38,525 bases of DNA from positions 1 to 38,525 of the forward strand of contig QHUL01000067.1 in the NCBI GenBank assembly GCA_003222115.1, in the 5' to 3' direction. The notes beneath the pieces were generated by a model. The model was not told the DNA's origin. It made no database searches and was given only the letters and a program-made list of their open reading frames with translations. Position 1 is the first letter of the stretch, and each line of letters begins with the position of its first letter. The DNA comes from Gemmatimonadota bacterium. GTDB lineage: Bacteria; Gemmatimonadota; Gemmatimonadetes; Gemmatimonadales; GWC2-71-9. This document shows positions 7,747 through 15,311 of this stretch, in pieces. A program made the translations under genes and the position numbers.

Positions 7747-9224
7747 TGACGAGCTTCGTGGAAGTGGCGCGGCGGGAGAAGCTGCAGGAGCTGGTGCGGC
7801 GCGGCGTGGCGCCGTACGCCTACCGCTTCGAGCGCACGGCGACGGCGCGCGCCGCGCTCGAGGGCTTCCGCGACGGCGATGCGCGCACCCATCGGCTCGC
7901 CGGGCGGCTCGTCGCCCTGCGGCCCCACGGCAAGACCACCTTCGCCCACCTCGAGGACCACAGCGGGCGGATCCAGCTGTACCTCAAGCTCGACGCGCTG
8001 GGCGTGGAGCCGTACGAGGTGGTGAAGCTGCTCGACCTGGGTGACGTGGTGGGCGTCGAGGGGCCGCTCTTCAAGACGAAGACGGGCGAGGTCACGCTGC
8101 GCGTGGACCGGCTGACGCTCTTGACCAAGTCGCTCCGCCCGCTGCCGCTCGGCAAGGAGGACGCGAACGGCGTGCGGCACGGAGAGCTCTCCGACCCGGA
8201 GCTCCGCGCCCGGCAGCGCTACGCCGATCTCGCGGTGCATCCCGAGGTGCGGGAGCTGTTCCGGCTGCGGGCCCGCGTGGTGACCTACCTGCGGGGCTTT
8301 CTCGACGGCCGGGGGTACCTCGAGGTGGAGACCCCGGTGCTGCAGCCCCTGTACGGCGGCGCCACGGCGCGGCCGTTCAAGACCTTCTACGACGCGCTCC
8401 AGGCGAGCTGCTATCTGCGTATCGCGGACGAGCTGTACCTGAAGCGCTGCATCGTGGGCGGGCTCGAGCGGGTGTACGAGATCGGCCACGACTTCCGCAA
8501 CGAGGGCCTGTCGCGCTTCCACAACCCCGAGTTCACGATGGCCGAGTGGTACGAGGCCTACGCGGACTACCACGACATGCTGGAGCTCACCGAGGAGATG
8601 GTGGCGGGACTGGTGCGCGAGCTGTTCGGGACGAGGACGCTGGAGCGTCACGGCGCCACGCTCGACTTCACGCGGCCGTTCGCCCGTAAGGACTTCAGCG
8701 AGCTGGTGCGCGCGACGGCCGGCGTGGATCTCGGTCGGGCGTCGGAGGGCGAGCTGCGGGCGGCGCTGGAGCGTCGCAACGTGGCGGAGGCGGAGACCCT
8801 GGCGGGACCGAAGCTGATCGACGAGGTGTTCAAGACCTACGCCGAACCGACGCTGGTGCAGCCGACGTTCGTGCTCGACTATCCGATCGCGCTGTCGCCC
8901 CTCGCGAAGCCCCGCCGGGGGGACTCCACGAAGGCCGAGCGGTGGGAGCTGTTCATCCAGGGTCGAGAGATGGCGAACGCCTTCAGCGAGCTGAACGACC
9001 CCGACGAGCAGCGCCGCCGCTTCGAGGCACAGTCGCGCCTGCGCGCCGCCGGGGACGAGGAGGCGCAGCAGGTCGACGAGGACTTCCTCCGGGCCCTGGA
9101 ATACGGCATGCCGCCCACGGGCGGCGTCGGCCTGGGCGTGGACCGCCTGCTCATGGTGCTTGCCGACCAGGCGAACATCCGCGATGTCATCCTGTTCCCG
9201 ATGCTCCGCCCCGCGCCCGAATGA
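7746..9224 (+). CDS. lysS: Lysyl-tRNA synthetase, class II
   Basis: A 492-residue enzyme that charges tRNA-Lys with lysine in the cytoplasm. An N-terminal OB-fold anticodon-binding domain (about 48-130, with RLAGRLVALR and FAHLEDHSGRIQLY) precedes the class II catalytic domain. Motif 1 is near YLEVETPVLQP (191-201); motif 2 is FRNEGLSRFHNPEFT (250-264), with the ATP-binding arginine at 251; motif 3 is GVGLGVDRLLM (460-470). Length and order match bacterial LysRS. ATG 7746 overlaps the prfB stop by one base (TAATG), the prfB-lysS pairing also seen in Escherichia coli. The last four bases overlap the next start. Confidence 0.97.
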   Translation: MTSFVEVARREKLQELVRRGVAPYAYRFERTATARAALEGFRDGDARTHRLAGRLVALRPHGKTTFAHLEDHSGRIQLYLKLDALGVEPYEVVKLLDLGDVVGVEGPLFKTKTGEVTLRVDRLTLLTKSLRPLPLGKEDANGVRHGELSDPELRARQRYADLAVHPEVRELFRLRARVVTYLRGFLDGRGYLEVETPVLQPLYGGATARPFKTFYDALQASCYLRIADELYLKRCIVGGLERVYEIGHDFRNEGLSRFHNPEFTMAEWYEAYADYHDMLELTEEMVAGLVRELFGTRTLERHGATLDFTRPFARKDFSELVRATAGVDLGRASEGELRAALERRNVAEAETLAGPKLIDEVFKTYAEPTLVQPTFVLDYPIALSPLAKPRRGDSTKAERWELFIQGREMANAFSELNDPDEQRRRFEAQSRLRAAGDEEAQQVDEDFLRALEYGMPPTGGVGLGVDRLLMVLADQANIRDVILFPMLRPAPE

Positions 9225-10552
9225 CCGTGCCCGGTTCACCGCTGCTCGTGCTGCTCGCGCTCGCCGTGCTCACGGCGCTCGGGGTCGTCGCCTACAATCG
9301 GCCATCCTCGCTCGAGCTGCGGGTGGCGTTGCGCTACCTCCGCAGCCGCCGCTCGTCGCGGCTGCTGTCCTTGATCACCGTGATCGCGGTCGGCGGGGTG
9401 ACGGTGGGGGTCACCGCGCTGGTGCTGGTGCTCGGGGTAATGAACGGGCTGCAGTCGGACCTGCGGGAGAAGATCCTCATCGCGAGCCCGCACCTGCGGG
9501 TGCTCACCTACGGGGAGGGGCTGCGGCTCGACGACTGGGAGCGCGTGCTCGCTCAGGTGCGGCGCACCTCGGGCGTCGACGCAGCGTCGCCCTTCGTCCT
9601 CACGCAGGGTCTCGTCTCCGCGGGCCACGACTACGCCGAGGGCGTGTTCGTGCTCGGCGTCGACCCCGACACCGGCACCCGGGCCGTCACGAGCCTGGCG
9701 CGCCATTTCACGAAGGGCGACCTGCGGTTCCGCACCACGCGGGCGGGAGTGGAGGGCGGCCTCGCGCTCGGCACGCGGCTCGCGAGCAAGCTGTCGGCCT
9801 ACCCGGGGGATGTGGTCACGCTCGTGGCGGCGGCGGGCTCGCGCTTCAACCCGAGTCTTGGCGCCTTCATTCCGCGCTACCACCGCTTCGAAGTCACGGG
9901 GCTGTTCGACACCGGGATGTACGAGTACGACAACAGCTACGTCGCGATGGACCGCCGCGTCGCCCAGCGCTTCGCCGATTTGGACAAGGCCGTCACCGGA
10001 CTCGAGGTGCGACTGGCCGACCCCTGGCAGGCCCGGGCGTTCGGCCTGCGACTCGAAACGGAGCTCGGCTATCCGTACCGCGCGCTCGACTGGCAGTCCC
10101 AGAATGCCTCGCTGTTCTCGGCCCTGAAGCTCGAGAAACTCGCGATGGCGGTCGTGGTGTTCCTCATCTGCGTCGTGGCGGCGTTCAACGTGGTCGGTAC
10201 CCTCACGATGCTGGTGCGCGACAAGACGCGGGAGATCGGCATCCTGCTCGCGATGGGCCTGCGCCGCACGTCGATCCGGCGGATCTTCCTGGCCCAGGGG
10301 ATCCTGATCGGGCTCACCGGCACCTTGCTCGGCGTGCTGCTCGGGCTGGTGCTGGGCGGGATGGTGAACCAGGGGCAATGGATACACATCGATCCGTCGA
10401 TCTACTTCATCGACCACCTCCCGGTGCGCACGCAGCTCGTGGACGTGTTCGCGGTGATCGCCGCGAGCCTCGCAGTCGCTACCTTCGCGCCGCTGTATCC
10501 ATCGGTCCAGGCCGCGCGCCTCGAGCCGGTGGCGGCGATCCGCTACGAATGA
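9221..10552 (+). CDS. lolC: Lipoprotein-releasing ABC transporter permease, LolC/LolE family
   Basis: A 443-residue inner-membrane protein that, with LolD, extracts lipoproteins for transport to the outer membrane. The family N-terminal block ALRYLRSRR...LITVIAVGGVTVGVTALVLV...VMNGLQ is clear, followed by a large periplasmic domain (about 80-300). Three C-terminal helices carry VGTLTMLVRDKTREIGILLAMG, the MacB/FtsX-type coupling region. It ends YPSVQAARLEPVAAIRYE, typical of LolC/E. Only one permease gene is present, so a homodimer is likely. Residues 5-24 (LLVLLALAVLTALGVVAY) form an additional hydrophobic segment before the usual start, which Escherichia coli LolC lacks. ATG 9221 overlaps the lysS stop (ATGA). 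Confidence 0.92.
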   Translation: MTVPGSPLLVLLALAVLTALGVVAYNRPSSLELRVALRYLRSRRSSRLLSLITVIAVGGVTVGVTALVLVLGVMNGLQSDLREKILIASPHLRVLTYGEGLRLDDWERVLAQVRRTSGVDAASPFVLTQGLVSAGHDYAEGVFVLGVDPDTGTRAVTSLARHFTKGDLRFRTTRAGVEGGLALGTRLASKLSAYPGDVVTLVAAAGSRFNPSLGAFIPRYHRFEVTGLFDTGMYEYDNSYVAMDRRVAQRFADLDKAVTGLEVRLADPWQARAFGLRLETELGYPYRALDWQSQNASLFSALKLEKLAMAVVVFLICVVAAFNVVGTLTMLVRDKTREIGILLAMGLRRTSIRRIFLAQGILIGLTGTLLGVLLGLVLGGMVNQGQWIHIDPSIYFIDHLPVRTQLVDVFAVIAASLAVATFAPLYPSVQAARLEPVAAIRYE

Positions 10553-11250
10553 GCGCCCTGCTCGAGGCCCGCGCGATCCGCAAGGTCTACGTGAGCGGCG
10601 ACGGGCAGCCGCTGGAGGTGCTGCGCGGGGTGGATGTGGAGGCGCATCGCGGGGAATTCGTGGCGATCGTGGGCGCCTCCGGGGCGGGTAAGAGCACGCT
10701 GCTGCACCTGCTCGGGGCGCTCGACGGGCCCACGGGCGGCGACGTGTGGCTGGACGGCTCCCGCTACGCCGACCTCGACGAGCGGGGCCAAGCCGAGCTC
10801 CGGAACCGTAAGTTGGGGTTTGTCTTTCAGTTCCACCATCTCTTGCGGGAATTCACCGCGTTCGAGAACGTGATGATGCCCCTGCTGATCGGGGGGATGG
10901 CGCCCCGGCAGGCCCGCTCGCGTGCCGAGGAGATGCTGTCGCAGGTCGGGTTGGCAGGGCGGATGTCGCACCGCCCGGCGGAGTTGTCGGGCGGCGAGCA
11001 GCAGCGGTGCGCGGTGGCGCGGGCACTGGTGCACGATCCGAGCCTCGTGCTCGCCGACGAGCCGTCCGGCAACCTGGATCACGCGAACAGCGACCGGCTG
11101 CACGAGGTGTTCTTCCGCCTGGCACGGGAGTACGAGACGGCGGTGGTCGTGGTGACGCACAACCGGCAGCTCGCAGGGCGGGCCGACCGCATCCTCCTCT
11201 TGGACGACGGCCGGCTCGCGGCGGTGAGCTCGGTGGACGCGATACCCTGA
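10549..11250 (+). CDS. lolD: Lipoprotein-releasing ABC transporter ATPase LolD
   Basis: A 233-residue ABC ATPase that powers lipoprotein release from the inner membrane. Walker A is GASGAGKST (42-50), the signature LSGGEQQR (146-153), Walker B LVLADEP (166-172) followed by SGNLD, and the H-loop is in VVVVTHN. FQFHHLLREFTAFENVMMP is the Q-loop region typical of LolD/MacB-type ATPases. ATG 10549 overlaps the permease stop (ATGA), and its own TGA overlaps the mcsA start (TGATG). The permease partner directly upstream makes LolD more likely than FtsE or MacB. Confidence 0.95.
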   Translation: MSALLEARAIRKVYVSGDGQPLEVLRGVDVEAHRGEFVAIVGASGAGKSTLLHLLGALDGPTGGDVWLDGSRYADLDERGQAELRNRKLGFVFQFHHLLREFTAFENVMMPLLIGGMAPRQARSRAEEMLSQVGLAGRMSHRPAELSGGEQQRCAVARALVHDPSLVLADEPSGNLDHANSDRLHEVFFRLAREYETAVVVVTHNRQLAGRADRILLLDDGRLAAVSSVDAIP

Positions 11251-11744
11251 TGCTGTGTGACAACTGTAAGGAACGGGACGCCGTCATCAACCTCACTCAG
11301 GTGGAGCACGATTCCAAAGTGACGCTCCATCTGTGCGAGCGGTGCGCCCAGGAAAAGGGTGTGGAAACGGGTGTGACCGTGCTCAAGTCCCCGCTGGGGG
11401 GCTTCATCACGGCGATGGGGAAGGGCGCGCCCAGCATGCTGCCGAGCCCGGCAGACGGGCTGCGCTGCGCGGAATGCGGCGGCACGCTGCGCGACTTCCG
11501 CGAGGCGGGCCGGCTGGGCTGCGCGCAATGCTACGAGGCGTTCGCCACGCATTTGCGCGACCTGCTGCGCCGGCTGCACGGCTCGAGCCAGCACGTGGGC
11601 GAGCGCTACGTCAACCCCGGCGAGCAGGACAGCGACCCGCAGCGGCTGTTGCTCGAGCTGCGGGAGCAGCTCCGCAAGGCCGTGGAGAACGAGAACTTCG
11701 AGCTGGCGGCCGAGCTGCGGGACCGCATTCGGGTGCTGGAATGA
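11250..11744 (+). CDS. mcsA: McsA-like zinc/UVR-motif activator of McsB
   Basis: A 164-residue protein that in Bacillus activates the arginine kinase McsB. Two cysteine clusters are visible: C3/C6 with C29/C32, and C73/C76 with C91/C94, each able to bind zinc. A C-terminal UVR motif (about 133-164, containing LRKAVENENFELAAELRDRI) matches the McsA/UvrB contact element. Gene order mcsA-mcsB-clpC matches the Bacillus ctsR operon, but no ctsR-like gene precedes it; lolD does. ATG 11250 shares its A with the lolD stop, and the end overlaps mcsB by 4 nt. Confidence 0.92.
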   Translation: MLCDNCKERDAVINLTQVEHDSKVTLHLCERCAQEKGVETGVTVLKSPLGGFITAMGKGAPSMLPSPADGLRCAECGGTLRDFREAGRLGCAQCYEAFATHLRDLLRRLHGSSQHVGERYVNPGEQDSDPQRLLLELREQLRKAVENENFELAAELRDRIRVLE

Positions 11745-12814
11745 TCGACCTGGCGCTGCTGCCCGACGGGGGGATGCACTGGCTCGACGCCTCGGGCCCG
11801 AAATCGAGCATCGTGCTGTCGACCCGCATCCGGCTCGCCCGCAACCTGCAGGGCTACGTTTTCGGCCAGCGCGCCCGGGACAACGACCGCACGGCCATCC
11901 TCACCCGGGTGGAGGAGGCCGCCGCGGCCGGAGAGCGGCTGCGCGGCGCCGTGACCTTCCGGCTCGACCAGATGGAGCGGCCGGACCGCCAGCTGCTGCA
12001 TGAGCGGCACCTCGTCTCCAAGGAGCTGGCGGGGCTCGATCGCGAGTCGCGGCCGCGTCCCGGGGCGGCCCTCGTCGTGGGGGCCTCGGTGGGGGTGATG
12101 GTGAACGAGGAGGATCACCTGCGGCTCCACGGGATGCGTTCGGGGTTCGCGCTCGAGGAGGCGTATGCCGAAGTAGAAGCGATAGATGCGGAGCTCGGTC
12201 GGTTGCTGCCGTTCGCGTTCCACGGCGAATTTGGCTATCTTACGTCTTGCCCCACCAATGTCGGCACCGGGCTCCGGGCGAGCGTGCTTATCCACTTGCC
12301 CGGCTTGGTGTTGACCCGTGAGATCCAGAAAGTACTGCAAGGGCTCACGCAGGTGGGGCTGACGTCGCGGGGGCTGTATGGGGAGGGGTCGGACGTCGTC
12401 GGGAACTTCTTTCAGTTATCTAATCAGACGACGCTCGGCAAGTCGGAAGTGGAGCTCCTGGATCACCTTGGGAAGATCGTGCGCCAGGTGGTCGAGTACG
12501 AGGAGCAGGCGCGCGAGGTGCTGCTGAAGACGGCCGAGCTGACGGTTGCCGACAAGGTGTGGCGGGCCTACGGCTTGCTGCGCTACGCCCGCAGCCTCAG
12601 CTTCGAAGAGACGATGAACCTGTTGAGCGGTGTGCGGCTGGGGGTCGGGCTGAATCTCATTCCGGGCCTGAGTGTATATACGCTCAACAAGCTGCTGATC
12701 TTCACCCAGCCCGCGCACCTGGCGGCGCTCGAGGGTCGCCCGACCGGGGATCCGGAGCTGCCGACGGTGCGCGCCGCGTATGTGCGGCGCGTGCTGGACA
12801 CCGAAGCCGCGTGA
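11741..12814 (+). CDS. mcsB: Protein arginine kinase McsB
   Basis: A 357-residue phosphagen-kinase-fold enzyme that phosphorylates protein arginines and so marks proteins for ClpC-ClpP degradation. STRIRLARNL (27-36), NEEDHLR (122-128) and SCPTNVGTGLRAS (169-181), with the active-site cysteine C170, are all present, so the catalytic core appears intact. Free-arginine or creatine kinases are less likely because of the McsB-type length and the mcsA/clpC context. The C-terminal segment that in Gram-positive McsB carries the phospho-arginine-sensing RDxxRA reads LPTVRAAYVRR here, keeping only RA. ATG 11741 overlaps mcsA (ATGA); clpC follows after 16 nt. Confidence 0.95.
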   Translation: MIDLALLPDGGMHWLDASGPKSSIVLSTRIRLARNLQGYVFGQRARDNDRTAILTRVEEAAAAGERLRGAVTFRLDQMERPDRQLLHERHLVSKELAGLDRESRPRPGAALVVGASVGVMVNEEDHLRLHGMRSGFALEEAYAEVEAIDAELGRLLPFAFHGEFGYLTSCPTNVGTGLRASVLIHLPGLVLTREIQKVLQGLTQVGLTSRGLYGEGSDVVGNFFQLSNQTTLGKSEVELLDHLGKIVRQVVEYEEQAREVLLKTAELTVADKVWRAYGLLRYARSLSFEETMNLLSGVRLGVGLNLIPGLSVYTLNKLLIFTQPAHLAALEGRPTGDPELPTVRAAYVRRVLDTEAA

Positions 12815-12830
12815 GGGCGATCGAGTCGCG

Positions 12831-15311
12831 ATGAACGGGTACAACTTCACGGATCGGGTACGCAAAGTGCTGCAGATGGCGCGGGAAGAAGCCGCGCGGC
12901 TGCACCACGAGTACGTTGGCACCGAGCACATCCTGCTCGGGCTGATCCGTGAGGGGGAGGGTGTCGCGGCCGCGGTGCTCACCAACCTGAACGTCGATCT
13001 CGAGGAGATTCAACAGAAGATCGAAGAGACGGTGAAGAAGGGGAAGGCGGCCGCCGCCGCGGGCCCGGACCTGCCCTACACGTCGCGCGCCAAGAAGGTG
13101 CTCGAGCTCGCCATGAGCGAGGCGCGCGAGCTGAACCACTCCTACGTCGGCACCGAGCACTTGTTGCTCGGGCTGTTGCGTGAGGAGAAGGGGATCGCGG
13201 CGCAGGTGCTCACCGACGCCGGCGTCAACCTCGAGCAGGCGCGGGCGGAGACGCTGCGGCTGCTCGGCAGCGAGATGCCCTCGGCCTCGGCGCCCGGCGG
13301 TTCCGGCCCCCAGCCCTCCGCGCCCAAGAGCGAGAAGAAGTCCAAGACACCCGCGCTCGACCACTTCTGCCGCGACCTGACGCAGCTGGCCGCGGAGGGT
13401 CAGCTCGATCCCACGATCGGCCGCCAGAAAGAGATCGAGCGCGTGATGGAGATCCTCTCCCGGCGCAAGAAGAACAACCCGGTGCTGATCGGCGAGCCCG
13501 GCGTGGGGAAGACGGCCATCGTGGAGGGATTGGCGCAGCTCATCGCGAGCGGCCAGTGCCCCGACGCGCTCAAGGATCACCGCGTCCTGTCGCTCGACAT
13601 GGCGGCGGTGATCGCGGGCACGAAGTACCGCGGTCAGTTCGAGGAGCGGCTGAAGGCGATCATCAACGAGATCGCGCAGAACAAGAACATCATCCTGTTC
13701 ATCGACGAGCTGCACACGCTGGTCGGCGCGGGGGCGGCGGAGGGGGCGGTGGACGCCTCCAACATGCTGAAGCCGGCGCTGGCCCGCGGCGAGCTGCAGT
13801 GCGTCGGGGCGTCGACCCTCAACGAGTACCGCAAGTACATCGAGAAGGATGGGGCGCTGGAGCGGCGCTTCCAGACGGTGATCGTTGACCCACCGACGGT
13901 GGACGAGACGATCGAAATCCTGAAGGGGTTGCGCAAGCGCTACGAGGAGCACCATCGGATCGTCATCCCCGATGATACGCTTGAGGAGGCGGCGCGGCTC
14001 TCGGAGCGCTACATCACGGACCGGTTCCTGCCGGACAAGGCGATCGACGTGATCGACGAGGCCGGGGCGCGGGCGCGGCTCGCCGCCCAGGTGCCGCCGC
14101 CCGAAGTGGCGGCCCTCAAGGTGAAGCTCGAGAAGGTCAACCAGGAGAAGGAAGCGGCGGTGCGCGACCAGAACTTCGAGCGCGCGGCCGCGCTGCGCGA
14201 CCAGGAGCGCGAGCTCCAGAGCGAGATCCGGCGGCTGCAGGAGCAGTGGGAGAAGGAGCGCGCCACGCATCGGCCCACGATCAATGAGGAAGGCGTGGCG
14301 TTCATCGTGTCCCGGTGGACGGGGATCCCGGTGACGCGGCTCCAGGAGGCCGAGACGGCCCGGCTGCTCCGCATGGAAGACGAGGTGCACAAGACCGTGG
14401 TGGGCCAGGACGAGGCGATCGCGGTGATCTCCCGGGCCATCCGGCGGAGCCGCGCCGGGCTCAAGGATCCCAAACGGCCGATCGGCTCGTTCGTCTTCAG
14501 CGGGCCCACGGGCGTGGGGAAGACCGAGCTGGCGCGCGCGCTGGCGCAGTTCCTCTTCGCCGATGCGAATGCCCTCATCCGGGTCGACATGTCGGAGTAC
14601 ATGGAGAAGTTCTCCGTCAGCCGCCTGATCGGGGCGCCGCCGGGGTACGTGGGCTACGAGGACTCGGGGACGCTCACCAAGGCGGTGCGTCGCAAGCCCT
14701 ATTCCGTGGTGCTGCTCGACGAGATCGAAAAGGCGCACCCCGACGTGTTCAACATCCTGCTGCAGGTGCTCGACGAGGGGCATCTCACGGACAACTACGG
14801 ACGCGTGATCGACTTCAAGAACACGGTCGTCATCATGACGTCGAACGTGGGCGCCCGCGACATGATCAAGGGCAAGGCGCTCGGCTTCGCGCAGCCCGAC
14901 TCGAAGGCGACCTTCGAGCGTCTGGCCGAGAAGGTGAAGGAGGAGATCAACAAGACGTTCAACCCCGAGTTCCTCAACCGGTTGGACGACGTGATCGTGT
15001 TCCACCCGCTCACGCGCGAGCATATCCGCCAGATCGTCGGCATCCTCCTCACCGACGTCCAGAAACGGCTGGGCGACGAGGAGCTCACGCTCAAGCTCAC
15101 GCCGGCGGCCACCGACTTCCTCGTGGATCGCGGCTACGACGAGCACTTCGGCGCGCGCCCGTTGAAGCGCGCCATCCAGAAGTACGTCGAGGATCCGCTC
15201 TCGGAGAAGATCCTCGTCGGGGAGTTCGCGCGGGGCGACGAGGTCGAGGTGGACGTGGCGCCCGACAAGGAACGCCTGGGGTTCCGCGCGCTCTCCGGCT
15301 CGAAGGCGTGA
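12831..15311 (+). CDS. clpC: ATP-dependent unfoldase ClpC
   Basis: An 826-residue HSP100 ATPase that unfolds proteins for the ClpP protease. Two Clp-N repeats each contain YVGTEH; the glutamates E32 and E109 sit where Bacillus ClpC uses E32 and E106 to bind phospho-arginine. AAA-1 has [13 protein letters not shown] and [14 protein letters not shown] middle domain contains a UVR-like [19 protein letters not shown]-2 has [14 protein letters not shown] and [12 protein letters not shown]. An ALGF segment before the last helices fits the ClpP-docking loop. The C-terminal small domain is complete. ATG 12831 was chosen because [14 protein letters not shown] aligns with the family start. The TGA overlaps the bamA GTG (GTGA). 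No clpP lies in the window. Confidence 0.97.
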   Translation: MNGYNFTDRVRKVLQMAREEAARLHHEYVGTEHILLGLIREGEGVAAAVLTNLNVDLEEIQQKIEETVKKGKAAAAAGPDLPYTSRAKKVLELAMSEARELNHSYVGTEHLLLGLLREEKGIAAQVLTDAGVNLEQARAETLRLLGSEMPSASAPGGSGPQPSAPKSEKKSKTPALDHFCRDLTQLAAEGQLDPTIGRQKEIERVMEILSRRKKNNPVLIGEPGVGKTAIVEGLAQLIASGQCPDALKDHRVLSLDMAAVIAGTKYRGQFEERLKAIINEIAQNKNIILFIDELHTLVGAGAAEGAVDASNMLKPALARGELQCVGASTLNEYRKYIEKDGALERRFQTVIVDPPTVDETIEILKGLRKRYEEHHRIVIPDDTLEEAARLSERYITDRFLPDKAIDVIDEAGARARLAAQVPPPEVAALKVKLEKVNQEKEAAVRDQNFERAAALRDQERELQSEIRRLQEQWEKERATHRPTINEEGVAFIVSRWTGIPVTRLQEAETARLLRMEDEVHKTVVGQDEAIAVISRAIRRSRAGLKDPKRPIGSFVFSGPTGVGKTELARALAQFLFADANALIRVDMSEYMEKFSVSRLIGAPPGYVGYEDSGTLTKAVRRKPYSVVLLDEIEKAHPDVFNILLQVLDEGHLTDNYGRVIDFKNTVVIMTSNVGARDMIKGKALGFAQPDSKATFERLAEKVKEEINKTFNPEFLNRLDDVIVFHPLTREHIRQIVGILLTDVQKRLGDEELTLKLTPAATDFLVDRGYDEHFGARPLKRAIQKYVEDPLSEKILVGEFARGDEVEVDVAPDKERLGFRALSGSKA

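Noticed and set aside
12702-15146. An 814-codon open frame on the - strand opposite clpC
   Set aside because: It mirrors a strongly conserved gene; in GC-rich DNA the antisense frame lacks stops by composition. Its translation is low-complexity (Arg, Leu, His, Glu) and matches no fold.
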